64,000 bases of DNA from Liolophura sinensis (GCF_032854445.1 NC_088299.1:17665608-17729607), one strand, 5' to 3'; positions 23,231 through 34,356 are shown, counted from the first letter of the stretch. The notes: generated by a model from the sequence alone, not told the origin. Translations and numbers: made by a program.

Positions 23231-23539
23231 TGCTGTGGTTTTGCTCTCTGTGGAACAGTCTTTCATAACAACTACAAGAGATAGCACGAGGAATCTCTGG
23301 GGGATAACGGCATTGATTTTCTCACTCGCAATATGTGAAGTTGTGAAGTAATAATTTTCTAACGTATGCCACTTTTGGAGTGACAATAAAAACATGATAC
23401 CTTCTATTACCTCCTCAATAACCCCGGCCATTTTACGTTTGATTGCTCCACACGGATAAATGCCTCTGTACTTTTCAATCGCCATTTCCACTTCATCTAT
23501 TCCAGATACTGCATAATTAGCTTTACAAAGACCTTTCAT
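23231..23539 (-). CDS. Putative first exon of the CARD-like protein
   Basis: On the minus strand an ATG at 23539 is the first methionine after an in-frame TGA. The frame runs 103 codons to a phase-0 donor (GTAACG just below 23231), which fits the phase-0 acceptor at 22888. The peptide starts MKGLCKANYAVSGIDEVEMA and continues with Leu/Ile-rich helices (VIEEVIEGIMFLLSLQKWHT). It could be another death-fold domain or an unrelated N-terminus. If the donor is not used, the frame stops 6 codons later. No signal peptide is apparent. Confidence 0.38.
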
Positions 23540-23871
23540 GAATATTTCTGCGTCTCACTTTGTCGATAGATGGCTTTGAAAACTAGCATGCAAAGTTGAC
23601 TTTCTTAGAGCGAGCTGTAATTCAAGATGATGTTTGATATATTGAAGCCCTCGGGTTTTAAACAATACCATCCTTGAGAAGTAGAGATTTGCCCAGACTG
23701 TTTAGATTTGTCTGGTTAGGGTTTGCTGGAAACATCCTTCAATGTCTGAGTCATCACATGAGCACCACACACACATAATGACTGCCATGAAAGCTGTCAT
23801 TTTTTAGTCCTGTTGTTGTAAGCATGGCGACAGGGAGTTTTGACTATAAAAATAAATAAATATATATAAAA

Positions 23872-24062
23872 TATTTATTTATTTACTTTATTGGTGTATT
23901 TTCGCCGGAATCAAGAATATTTCATTTATATGAAAGCAGTCAGCATTATGGTGGGAGGAGAGCGCGCAGAGACAGGGGGAACTCACGACCATCCGCAGGT
24001 TGCAGGTAGATCTTTCCACGTACGGCCGGAGAGGAAGCCAGCGTGAGCTGAACTTGAACTCA
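23872..24062 (-). mobile_element. SINE family B, near full length
   Basis: Complement of the family tail (TTTATTGGTGTATTTTCGCC), body (TCAGCATTATGGTGGGAGGA, ACGACCATCCGCAGGTTGCA) and B-box area (GCGTGAGCTGAACTTGAACT). The oligo-A/T end is ATAAATAAATATATAT. Confidence 0.88.
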
Positions 24063-25144
24063 ACTCATATCTGTTTTACAACAGATATACCATCAAGCTA
24101 ATCAAATTCCAGTTTACATCTGGCCGCATTTGTTTATTAATACCGAATGTGTTTATATAATATATTTGAGATGTAGTTTATGTTACCAACACCAACTTAA
24201 CGTTTGAATAGAGGTTCATCTGACTGAGTGCTGGATGCAAACGCAAACCATTCTCTGTTAACACTCAGCTGACAATTTGATAAAAACATAACCGCGTCCG
24301 GTGATCATTACCGCCACTGTCTCAGATGCGAAATGACCCACATTCTGATCAAATGGTCAAATTACGCCAAACACCTAATGTTTCTTTCTCCAAACTGGTA
24401 CCAACTTAAGTGTGTAAAAGACAGAAAGACGTGGCCGGAGCAAGTAATCTGTGCAATCCATGTAACGTGCGATCATTTAAAGAAGATTAAAGTTGCAGAA
24501 GGGAGAATAAAGAGATCCACTGATCTCCGCGGTAGTTAACACACTGACACACGACCAACGCAGTAGTCGTTTAATATCGTACTATCACATGTGACGGAAT
24601 GATGAAAGTAACAGAGTTATCAACAGTTGTTCCAGGGGTATGAGCGCGGGCTTAGTCCTCAGTGGTACCCAGAAGGCTGGTAAAATGTCTAAATCTCTCA
24701 CCGTTGTGATTAATGAGTGTCCATACGAAGGTCTGTTTCCACGCCTAGACCCAAAATATACACACAATGTCGGCAATTGAAAAATGCCTTTACCTGGGTA
24801 GTTAGAACATCGACTCCCATGTCTGATATGCCATTTATTCGCGTTTGATCAATCTATTATTGCAGTTGTGAAATAGGGCATGTTCTATTTTTTCCAGTCT
24901 ACAATCACAGCGTATGGACATTTATTTACCAGACCAAAAGCCTAAACTACATATCTATTTATATGTTGTTTTCAACTCATAATCACACTTACAGATCAGA
25001 CTTATTATCTTTTTCTTCGTGATATGAGATTCGGTTTTGCGATGAAACAGCTTTTTTTATATTAACTTTATCCTTAAAATGTGCCATAATCGTTACCGTT
25101 GTTTACAACCACGTGTTCCACAGTTACTGGTTAATATGTCTTAG
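24063..25144. other. No recognisable feature
   Basis: Short open frames on both strands (for example 24333-24539 plus and 24585-24776 minus) lack motifs and splice context. Confidence 0.4.
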
Positions 25145-25359
25145 GATGGCGCTTGTCCGGTGTCTCTGTCTGGCCGCGATTTCCAGAAATAGGTCCTCAG
25201 ACGTTTAATATTAACAGTCACGAGGGCAGCGTTTACATCGTCAGTCTCGAGACTGACGATACGATGAAATTGTCTTTAGCCATGAAGAAGCATGACTTTT
25301 ACGAAGATATGATTAAAGGAAGCGAGTTGACAATGGAAGCCGCTTTATGTTGTCCTTAA
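25145..25359 (+). CDS. Exon-like block, possibly clamp-like, terminal
   Basis: Follows an acceptor-like ATATGTCTTAG and is open for 71 codons to TAA, entering with two bases that complete a codon. It encodes GVSVWPRFPEIGPQTFNINS, then EGSVYIVSLETDDTMKLSLA and KKHDFYEDM. The strand-turn-strand followed by a Phe-containing helix is reminiscent of the first lobe of RAD9/HUS1-type clamps, so it may be a second clamp-like gene copy. It does not follow exon 3 at 10420 in phase without an unseen exon. No function is assigned firmly. Confidence 0.33.
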
Positions 25360-26502
25360 TCAGAGATAGACTATTTTGTTCTCATGATGATATTCCTCCA
25401 ATGAAGTCTTGTTGCCATTTCCTTTATTTTGCTTTAATTTTGCGCGATATTAAAGAATGACCACATGGCACGTGACGCCACTGATCGTCCCAACAGAGAA
25501 CCCATTAGAGGGCGTCGCCAGCGAGGCACATGGTGTCAATAAAAATGAGGCATGCCGAGCAGGGCGTTTGTCAGTAAATTGCGTGTCATGACGGACATCG
25601 CGATGAGAGAAACTTGTGTTTTGTTCCCTTACTTATTGCAAAAAAGACACACAGATGGAGTACAAAATGTGCACTTTAGTTTCGCTCAATGCCATTTGGG
25701 GCTATAAATAACAAGTTCCTATCTGTGTATGTGATATCCAATGCTATTTCGATCGCATTCGAATGGGAAGAGAAATCCTGTAATGCCATAGTCACGGATG
25801 ATCGCTTCATGTAACTGTACATGTGGTGACAGGAAAATAGCTTTATTTCTGTCACAACCTGAATTATGGTCAATAACGGATAGGTGTCTGAAAGTGGAAG
25901 CCCAAAGGGTGAGCTCTCTAAGGTGTACCTCTACCGGCATGAAAGACCTAATTATATAAGGCATGCAAAATGGCCCCATTGCACAAAGCTGTGCACCTCT
26001 ACACACGAAACTGACTATAGCTGTGACTGACAGCTCCTGACAATAACCTTCTCAGTTCTGTTCGCTCCTCTTTTCCTGTTATATGAGAAGAGTGCTACGT
26101 AAAGGTTCAAACATGGTAGCACTGTGTAAGTCTTACTACTGAAAAACGGTAATGTACTCCATAAAGTTAAAATGTGATGGATTTTTTTGTATTAAACATT
26201 TGTAGAAAATCCCTGTATCAGAATTGTGACATTCTGAAACATTCGTGTAAACAACGATTGCATAAATAAATAACAAATGTAATTTCAGCCTTACAATTCA
26301 CCTACATATGAAACATAGCATGGCAATATAGTGACAGATGACCACATGTGCTCGCGGGCAAAATTCGCTTCTGATTTGCCTCATGTTACGCATTAGCAGC
26401 ATGCCTCAACAATTATCGATTTGGTTGAGATGGTTAGCGTACCGGTACCAGAACGGCACAATGACCTGGGGGCATCTAACCCATGTGATCCCTGTGAGTA
26501 AA
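25360..26502. other. No recognisable feature
   Basis: AT-rich, with only short open frames. The SINE A copy begins at its right end. Confidence 0.4.
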
Positions 26503-26840
26503 TGAGTGAGTGAATGAGTGAGTGTTTGGGATTTAACGTCGTACTCAACAATTTTTCAGTCATATGACGACGAAGGGCACATGTAATGTGCCTCCTTGTT
26601 GCATTACAGATTTCCACTGCTCTTTTATCTAGTGCTGCTTCACTGAGACGACTTACCGAAGGTAAGTAAGTCGCTCCGCCCGAGCTATTATACTGATACG
26701 GGTCAACCAGTCGTTGCACTATCACCTTAATGCTGAACACCAAGCGAGGAAGTTACAACTTACCCTTTTCAGATCTTAGGTGTGACCCGACTCAGGATTG
26801 ACCCTGGATTTACCCATTCCCGAAGCGGACATTCTGTCAG
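26503..26840 (-). mobile_element. SINE family A, near full length
   Basis: Tail complement (TTAACGTCGTACTCAACAAT), middle (CGACTTACCGAAGGTAAGTA, GGGTCAACCAGTCGTTGCAC) and head (AGGAAGTTACAACT, TGACCCGACTCAGGATTGAC). The extreme head is replaced by SINE B sequence. Confidence 0.9.
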
Positions 26841-27032
26841 CTTTGCTAAGATCCCTGTCAGTTCAAGTCTAGCCCATGGTGCATTCTTCTCCAGACATGT
26901 GAAAGTCTGTCTTCATCCTGCGGATGGTCGCGGGTTTCCCATGGGTGTTCTGCCCGTTTCCTACCACCATAAAGCTGAACGCCGTTGTATCAATGAAATA
27001 TTTTTGAGTACGGCATAAAGCACCAATCAAAT
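26841..27032 (+). mobile_element. SINE family B copy abutting SINE A
   Basis: CCCTGTCAGTTCAAGTCTAG, GCGGATGGTCGCGGGTTTCC, then GTACGGCATAAAGCACCAAT and an AATGAATAAAT tail. It is the second place where a reverse SINE A is joined head-first to a forward SINE B. Confidence 0.87.
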
Positions 27033-27441
27033 GAATAAATCTAACTGACTGTAACACTTATCTAGCAGTACTATATCTTACCCACACAAAACAGGCTTTC
27101 AGTGAAAACTAAAAGGTCTAGGATTGGAACATTTTGTCGATGTAGTGCCTGTTCTGCACATGGTTAACTCCCTGTGTTATGAAGGAATCCTGATCTCATT
27201 ATCAGGTTTATGTTTACATTGGAAATACAAGCGTTAACCAAAACGACACTTTGGCCATACGCAAAAATGCAAACATACAAATTTCAGTGAAAACAGTTTT
27301 CTTGTTAACTTCAATTTCATATGGAAAATTAAGAACACAGCGCCTTTTTTCAAACCAAATCATCGCTTTCGATCAAGAATGTATTCGTAGCGGGTTAGTG
27401 CCAAAGCAAGCATCTCTTCTATATGGCCATGAAGCGTTCGG

Positions 27442-28110
27442 GTTGTACAGACCGGATTCAGAAATATACAGGGTTATACGGAGATTTTGTACACACCGGA
27501 TTCGGACATTTACAGGATTATACGGAGATTTTGTACACACTGGATTCAGAAATATACAGGATTATACGGAGATTTTGTACTCACCGAATTCGGAAATATA
27601 CAGGATTATACTGAGATTTTGTACACACCGGATTCGGAAATATACAGCATTATACGGAGATTTTGTACACACCGGATTCGGACATTTACAGGATTATACG
27701 GAGACTTTGTACACACTGGATTCAGAAATATATACAGGATTATACGGAGATTTTGTACACACCGTATTCAGAAATATAAGGGATTATACGGAGATTTTGT
27801 ACACACCGGATTCAGAAATATACAGGATTATACGGAGATTTTGTACACACTGGATTCAGAAATATATACAGAATTATACGGAGATTTTGTACACACCGGA
27901 TTCAGAAATATACAGGATTATACGGAGATTTTGTACACACTGGATTCAGAAATATATACAGGATTATACGGAGATTTTGTACACACCGGATTCAGAAATA
28001 TACAGGATTATACGGAGATTTTGTACACACCGGATTCGGAAATATACAGGATTATACGGAGATTTTGTACACACTGGATTCAGAAATATACAGGATTATA
28101 CGGAGATTTT
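27442..28110. repeat. 44-bp minisatellite, about 15 copies
   Basis: The unit is GAGATTTTGTACACACCGGA plus TTCAGAAATATACAGGATTATACG. Some copies carry two extra bases (TATATACAGG). Because 44 is not a multiple of three, translation rotates through all frames. The unit has no stop in any plus frame, giving a 328-residue frame (27251-28237) that I treat as non-coding. Confidence 0.95.
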
Positions 28111-29333
28111 GAAATTCGCACTTTCTTATCGTACCTTTTCGGATCCGACTCCCTGCCCTATCACACGAGACCCGAAGGGTGAATGGAAATATTGGTATAA
28201 CGAATTGATCACACTCAAGATCATTTTCTTGAATTAGTACCGGGCCCGACTGTGGACCTTGATTGAGCTGACAGAAAATAAAACTGCCTCCAGTCATTTT
28301 CGATTCAATTTGAAAGGGTGTGCAATCTAATTGTCTCAAAAAGATGTTACGACAAGTTTTTTGTACATGCTGTTGTTGTTAATTACTTAGTTGAATAACA
28401 TTTTGCCTCGCCTGATGAACCTGTGACCATGCCCTGTGTATGCCTCGTTTGTGGAAACTGCAAAATACAGCATTCTGACTACATGGACTATGTCTTTAAT
28501 GTAGTTCTTGTTACTTCCAATATTTCTCCGAGTGCGATGGTTTTGAAATGTTCTTTAAAAGCACAAAACAGTTCTGACGAAAACAGATTAAAGCAGGAAA
28601 ATCGAATTGCATTCTGTTTTCACTCTATGAGCCTTTCGTTATGTTGAATTCAGCGGGATAGTTGTGCTAAAAATAATGAGAACGACTGCGCTTATTCTCT
28701 CTGTTGTCAAGAGAATTATGCTTAATGGCAGTCTCCAACGGTGTCATCAATCCATTAAATATAATTATTGCCCTAGCTTTATACCTAGCTTAAAGGTAGA
28801 CAAAAGGCAATAATTCATGTTTTCCAGGTTAAATTAACATGTGTATTAAATAGATAATTTGAATTGCACCAACAATACTGCCAGAAATTCAACTGAGGGG
28901 ATAGTGATTAAGCATAAGAATGAAGGATACTGTTACCAGGCTATATATGATTTCTTTCCTCATAACAACCCGATAAAGCAGAATTACGGATACATATATT
29001 CCTGCATAAACCGGGATTTCGTAGGTGTGACCATTTGCATTTATCACCTTGTCGTCGCTGCTCTAGTTTTACTATTTTTCTGCAAACCTCTTATTATATT
29101 ATTGAGAACAGTTTTTTTTTCGCCTCGGAGTGAGTTTAATATGCAAAGTTTATTAATTTTAGAGCAATCATGTTGCTACTTGTTTTATGTGTATGTCCCA
29201 TGTTGAATTTATATTCCGGAGAAGCAGATCGCCATGACATATCTGAAGAACTGCGAATTATTCAAATTCGTTAAATCTCTGATCATACTGGTGGTGTGTG
29301 ATCTGTAACTGTATACCACATCAGGTTATGTCT
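28111..29333. other. Mostly unrecognised, with a weak DR-1-like patch
   Basis: At 29018-29070, GTGTGACCATTTGCATTTAT and GTCGTCGCTGCTCTAGTTTT resemble DR-1 around 33745-33800. The open frame over it (28859-29206) has a membrane-like segment, but this is the translation also seen in the DR-1 array, so it is probably repeat-derived. Confidence 0.35.
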
Positions 29334-29460
29334 TGCTTGATTTACTTGATTGGTGTTTTACGTCGTACTCAAGAATATTTCACTTATACGACGGCGGCCA
29401 GCATTACGGTGGGTGGAAACCGGGCAGAGCCCGGGAGAAACCCGCGACAACCCGTCAGGT
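29334..29460 (-). mobile_element. SINE family B, 5'-truncated
   Basis: TTGATTGGTGTTTTACGTCG, AAGAATATTTCACTTATACG and CCAGCATTACGGTGGGTGGA are the complement of the family tail and body. It ends inside the body. Confidence 0.87.
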
Positions 29461-29668
29461 TATGTCAGTCAAATTGGTTGTTTTGTATTCAACCAAACGT
29501 CAATTTTGTCCTCTGGGTGAGGGGAATGAAGCCATGAAAACATAATACACTCAAAAATTAATCTGTTAATATTAACAGAAATTCTGTTGTCTGAGTGATA
29601 CTAAAATGTAATCTGATATTGCAACAAACTATTCTGTTAAATATAACACTCATCTTCTATTAATTCAA

Positions 29669-30026
29669 ACCGGCCCGCATAGCACAGTTGGTAGAGCGTC
29701 CGCTTTGGGATCGGTAGATCCAGGATCAATCCTTGATTGAGTCACACCTAAGACTTTAAAAGAGGAAGTTGTAACTTCCTCGCTTGGCATTCAGCATGAA
29801 GAGGATAGTGCAACGACTGGTTGACCCTTATCAGTATAATGGCTCGGGCTTACTTGCCTTCGGTAAGTCGTCTCAGTGAAGCAGCACTAAATAAAAGAGC
29901 GGTGGAAATCCGTCCTGCAACAAGGAGGCACATTACACGTAGGCCTACATGCACCCTAATGATTCCATCGTCGTCATATGACTGAAAAATTGTCGAGTAC
30001 GACGTTACACCCCAACACTCACTCAC
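29669..30026 (+). mobile_element. SINE family A, full-length copy with target duplication
   Basis: 358 bp. The tRNA-like head has an A box (TAGCACAGTTGGTAGAGCG) and a B-box-like GGATCAATCCTTGATTGAGT. The middle contains AACGACTGGTTGACCC and CTTGCCTTCGGTAAGTCGTC. The tail ends CATATGACTGAAAAATTGTC with ACTCACTCAC. A perfect 13-bp direct repeat TCTATTAATTCAA flanks it (29656-29668 and 30027-30039), the mark of target-primed insertion by a partner LINE. It would be RNA polymerase III transcribed; it encodes no protein. Confidence 0.95.
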
Positions 30027-30224
30027 TCTATTAATTCAACATAAAGATTCTATTAGACTAACAGGAGGATATGTTGAATATGACACGATATTGTGTTATA
30101 ATAACAGTATTAACAGATGATTGTTTTGAGTGTACGTATATCATACTCCCGTCCCAGGATTCCGCTTACATATAAATATCAGCAATAAAGTGGCAAGAAT
30201 GTGACTGAAAGTGGACCACTTTTT

Positions 30225-30560
30225 AATGTCGCCTGCAGAGAGTTCTTCGTGAAAACTTGTTTGTCAATATCCAATATCCTGACACAGTGGAACGCTTTGT
30301 ACGGCTCCGACAGGACACAACGTGGCAGAAGACAGACGAAAACAGAGCCAGGTCCCCAGGGTGACACTGTTAGGAGTTTGATTACACTGCGCAGTCTGGG
30401 CACGCAGAACAGGAAAGGGAAATGGAGACACCGACAACAATCTCACTTCAAAGGGCAGAACATTTTCATCAATACGCATTGTCAAGGTCAAGTTAGTCCT
30501 ACATGATGTTCCTGTGCTAGTCGACGCCAGCATGCACATTTGTGTACGCTCTATTACAGT
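30225..30560 (+). repeat. Dispersed repeat family E, copy 1
   Basis: GTTTGATTACACTGCGCAGT, AGAACAGGAAAGGGAAATGG, ACAGCAATCTC-like and CACTTCAAAG segments align in order with 39770-40110. Class unknown. Confidence 0.65.
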
Positions 30561-32317
30561 ATTGAATTTGGGCAATTATGGGAGTATTACGTCTGGCGGC
30601 ACCGATGTTCCTATCAATATTGCGTTTCTGTCCGTTGTTTGCCTTGATTAATACGGCCATGCGGGATATAATAATGTGACATAATATAATACGCTTGTAA
30701 CATGGACAACCCCATTGATGTGATTACTTAATGAAGCTACTTTGTGGCGCTATACACTAGATTAGCAGGTGTTAGGGTATTGGTATAATTAGCCAGAATC
30801 AATTCCCGATAACGAGCCTAACCTGGGTCAAACAGAGTAACGCTCTCAAACACTCAACATGGTTGGTTTAACAATTTAATAAATCAAAAAAGAAAATAAT
30901 GATTTAAACTACAAATAGAAATGCATAGGATATATATATGTTACTATAAATGGCAGCAGCTTACTCGTAGGAAATACTTCAGATCTGAGTTACGCTACTG
31001 TCCTTAACTTGATTTTCCGTCGTTGTCCAATCGGCCCTGGAATATTCCAGTCCTGTTTCCGGTCGTCTGTTTCCTCTTTACTGGCGCAGTTTGTTGATCT
31101 CCTGCAACCATAATACGACTGAATCCTCCGACTCGTCTTACGAAGGGAGGTTGATGCTTTTCTGGAATCGAGACCACAAATCCTCCAGCAAAAAGGTAAT
31201 ATATACACGATAATCACAGTTCACAAACAGCAGAATGTCCCCCCGAAAATCGCCCGTTAGTCCTAGTCCGACTAATCCAAATTACACCCGCTTTTCCATT
31301 CCACAGGTACTAACGATTTCTTTTAGATATAGTTGTGATGTATCGTCCGTAACTCAAATATAACCAGCACTCCGTAAACAACACCTTATAACTGTCCAAA
31401 TATCACTGTCGTATCACTATCACTGTTCATAACTATCACAGAGACACTCTCTAAGTCTACAAATCTGACACCTTATATATTTTATCTAAGCTTCGAGAAT
31501 AAACAAAGAAAAAACATTAACAAAGTCCTTTTCCAGAGAAATTTACCAGATGTTCTATATTTACACTACCCGGCAGCGACTGAAATGAACACGTCACGTG
31601 ACTAAGCCGCTCTAGGAAATGTACAACTATAACCATACGATGTATTGTTACATGAGACAGGGCCTTCACCCAATCTCACTAAAAGCAGATTTAAATAGCG
31701 CCAAGTCAGCACAGGTAGAGGCTGTTAGATCCGACTTCATCATTTGGCCTTTACAGATAAGGTCTTAGTTACTGGTGTAGCTTTAACTACTCACCTAACT
31801 GTAACAATTATTGGAGCAATGTCTTAAGTAGAATTAAGTCCATACGCACAACATTAGTGTTCATAAAATGCAGCAGTCATTAAATTTTTAAAAGCTATAT
31901 TTATGAGGTTTTTAACAATAAACGCAACACAGTTAAAACGATCTTTGCCGTAAAACAAATGTAAACAAGGATTTGTAGTTTGACGAGTAAAGTAGAAATG
32001 TTTGTAGTATAATCAAGCTAGTTCTGACAGTCAGACTGATCAGTGCACTGTCACTCTGTGACCGAGAAGGGCGTCTTAGTTAGGGTGTGTCTTTCTACTA
32101 ATACCTCGCTATCAAACATGTAGGCACAAACAGACGAGTTACAGTGGGAAGTCGTAGCTCTGCCATCACTTATGACATGCCTACGTCGTCGGATTTCTTG
32201 ATAACGTACAGAGTACTGTCCATAGTTAGAGCAGAGGTTATACGTTTGATATATCGTGTCGCTGTTTGTCCGTCTTTTCGGTCAGCTCCATCACTGTTCT
32301 CGTCTTACAGAATGCTA
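30561..32317. other. No recognisable gene
   Basis: AT-rich, with CACTGTCGTATCACTATCAC-type low-complexity near 31400. The minus-strand open frame at 30990-31217 has no familiar motif. Confidence 0.4.
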
Positions 32318-32329
32318 ATCAGGTGACCT

Positions 32330-32458
32330 GAATGCTGTATTCAAGAATATTTCACTTCAGCATTATGGTGGGGAGGAATGCCCACTATCGGGATTGAACC
32401 TGTTCCCGGTGTGCCTCGTGGTTGAGAGTTGCGAATGTTACCACCGAGACACGTCCTG
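32330..32458 (-). mobile_element. tRNA-like SINE head fused to a family B tail piece
   Basis: On the minus strand CTCGGTGGTAACATTCGCAA and CAGGTTCAATCCCGATAGTG look like tRNA A- and B-box regions. They are followed by a short family B tail piece (complement ATTCAAGAATATTTCACTTC). The head differs from both SINE A and SINE B heads. Confidence 0.6.
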
Positions 32459-32619
32459 CTTTCCCTAGCATTTTTATCTCATGTTTACCTTCCTCACATC
32501 CGTAAAGTACTCCATGTTCTATTTAAACTTCCACGAAAGTTGTCTGATGTACACGTGCCTTTCTGATGTTTTGACCTAATGTCCATGAACCAGCCTCTGT
32601 CTTTGGCCTGAACACCAAC

Positions 32620-33050
32620 TCCAAGTGAACTTAGAAATTGTCTAACATGTCCACTCTTAAACACCTCAAATAACTTCAGTTCATCTCCGACTTGAAAATC
32701 ATATTGTGTCCAATCTTACTTTAATCATCACATTGCGTTTATTTGGTTTCATGGAAAATGTGTGGTCAACAGTATGTTGGAAAGACGACCCAAAATCTAT
32801 AACAAAGGGTGAAGGGCCGCAGAAAATCCATCAGGAAAAACAGCTGCTAATAGGTAAACATTGTTTTTCCTCCGACCATGGTTGGGACCACTCCAGCATT
32901 CAAGTAATAGACACGACTGATCCTTCTTCAAAGGATTCTGTTCCCGATGTCGAACAGAAAATCCATGACAGGGAACTATTTTGGACGCTGGAGTTTGGTT
33001 CGGTTTTCCTTTATGGCTTAAAGGACAATGTTATAGTAACGGAACATTCA
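32620..33050 (+). pseudogene. Decayed GIY-YIG endonuclease domain of a Penelope-like element
   Basis: In one frame (about 32737-32801) VYLVSWKMCGQQYVGKTTQN matches the start of GIY-YIG domains of Penelope-like elements, with the Tyr-Val-Gly pair. A frame change near 32810 continues as GKHCFSSDHGWDHSSIQVID and, at about 32970, DRELFWTLEF. This gives the His, the acidic run and the Arg-Glu-x-Phe-Trp catalytic glutamate motif in correct order. In retroelements the domain nicks target DNA for priming. A stop after QNL and the frameshift show it is dead. The continuous open frame 32706-33365 is partly out of register with the true coding frame. Confidence 0.72.
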
Positions 33051-33389
33051 CTCAACCAGACGATTATAACACAAACACAATTGTTCACATGCCATCAAAA
33101 AAGTCAACGCAGCCATAATAGAAGGAAGTTTAATAAGGTGTCGATTCATGCCAACATATCTGTCAGCTGCCTGGTAGGTTTGTCTAAAACAACTGATAGC
33201 ATGCACACTCTACGCACTTTATTATATGCGCTTCCTCTTAAAATATTAAGTAAACTCGTTACAGAGGTAACGTCCACACTTTCTGTAGTCCCATGTGATC
33301 TGCGTACGTCAAGTCATATCCTATTTTCGACTTTATCATTCAGTCAGAACCGTTCAGATAGCTAAAAATGGACTGTTCCTAAAATTAAA

Positions 33390-33625
33390 CTACCTAGATT
33401 GGGGTCTTGATTTAATAAACGTACCACGGATGTTAAATGGTCCAGAGGTTTGCGCTGCTGTGCGGAATTATTTCAACATAGGAGAGACCGTGCATTTCTT
33501 AGCAATATTCAGAAGCCATTTTTTCCAAGATATTTACTTACGCGAAAGCAGTTCCGGATTTTGAAATGTCCGATTATACTTCTGGTAGATACAGTTGTGA
33601 CTGTGAATCGCCAGTCTTTACTGGT
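33390..33625 (+). pseudogene. Linker/N-terminal RT region of the Penelope-like element
   Basis: LNYLDWGLDLINVPRMLNGP and NYFNIGETVHFLAIF, then SDYTSGRYSCDCESP, follow the order I know from the region between endonuclease and reverse transcriptase in invertebrate elements of this group: Lys/Asn-Gly-Leu-Asp-Leu-Ile-Asn, a Tyr-Phe patch, then a CxC motif. The CxC linker is characteristic of the permuted clade. Coding is cut at 33625 by an insertion and resumes at 34357. Confidence 0.6.
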
Positions 33626-34356
33626 GCTAGAGAGCGCGTAAATTGCTACTATTTATGCATTTACGTGAACAGTTAGAATAAAACCCTGACTGAGGTAAAT
33701 GACAAGAAGCTGTATTTCAGCCATTACTTGTGACCATTTGCCAGCTATCACACCGTCATCGCTGACCCGTTCTTACTCTCTATACTGTAAATCTATTACA
33801 CTGTAGTCGCTGCTGTGCTCTTACTCTCTATGCTGTATATCTATCACACTGTCATCGCTGCTCTGTTCTTACTCTCTATGTTGTACATCTATCACACTGT
33901 CGTTGCTGTTGTGTTCTCACTCTCTATGCTGTATGTCCATCACACTGTCATCGCTGCTCCGTTTTTACTCTCTATGCTGTATATCTATCACACTGTCATC
34001 GCTGCTCTGTTCTTACTCTCTATGTTGTACATCTATCACACTGTCGTTGCTGTTGTGTTCTCACTCTCTAAGCTGTATGTCCATCACACTGTCATCGCTG
34101 CTCCGTTTTTACTCTCTATGCTGTATATCTATCACACTGTCATCGCTGCTCTGTTCTTACTCTCTATGTTGTACATCTATTACACTGTCGTTGTTGTTGT
34201 GTTCTCACTCTCTATGCTGTATGTCCATCACACTGTCATCGCCTCTCCGTTTTTACTCTCTATGCTGTATGTCTATCACACTGTCGTCGCTGCTATGTTC
34301 TTACTCTGTATTCTGTATGTCTTAGTTATATATACTTACCATACATGTTAACATGC
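33626..34356 (+). mobile_element. DR-1 element with internal minisatellite, inserted in the retroelement
   Basis: Flanked by CTTTACTGGT (33616-33625) and CTTGACTGGT (34357-34366), a 9/10 direct repeat consistent with a target-site duplication, and it interrupts one protein reading. Its left 150 bp match 7775-7920. The rest is the 48-bp array listed separately. It encodes nothing recognisable. Non-autonomous elements with a central tandem array are known from bivalves, so this type is plausible. Confidence 0.62.
33777..34322. repeat. 48-bp minisatellite with a 144-bp higher-order period
   Basis: About eleven 48-bp units built on CTATCACACTGTCATCGCTG. Three subtypes recur in strict order A-B-C three times: GCTGTATATC/CTCTGTTCTT, TTGTACATC/TTGTGTTCTC, GCTGTATGTCC/CTCCGTTTTT. 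This gives a 144-bp higher-order repeat. Open frames of 140 and 178 residues are due to the 16-codon period. Confidence 0.95.

Noticed and set aside
27251-28237. 328-residue open frame as a gene
   Set aside because: It lies over the 44-bp array, where the unit has no stop in any plus frame. The flanks lack coding signals.
28859-29206. Small glycosylated one-membrane-pass protein
   Set aside because: No ATG; the start is a TTG. The membrane-like part coincides with DR-1-like repeat sequence also found in the 33.7-kb element.
30780-31700. LTR of a retrotransposon
   Set aside because: The AT-rich composition and repeated TATCACTGT text were suggestive, but no second LTR, primer-binding site or gag/pol sequence was found.
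32706-33365. An intact 219-residue gene
   Set aside because: The frame is a mosaic: its first part is out of register with the GIY-YIG coding frame and the rest is retroelement remnant.
33815-34351. Membrane-protein-like repetitive frame (178 residues)
   Set aside because: A product of the 48-bp array inside an inserted repeat. The hydrophobic pattern repeats with the DNA unit.
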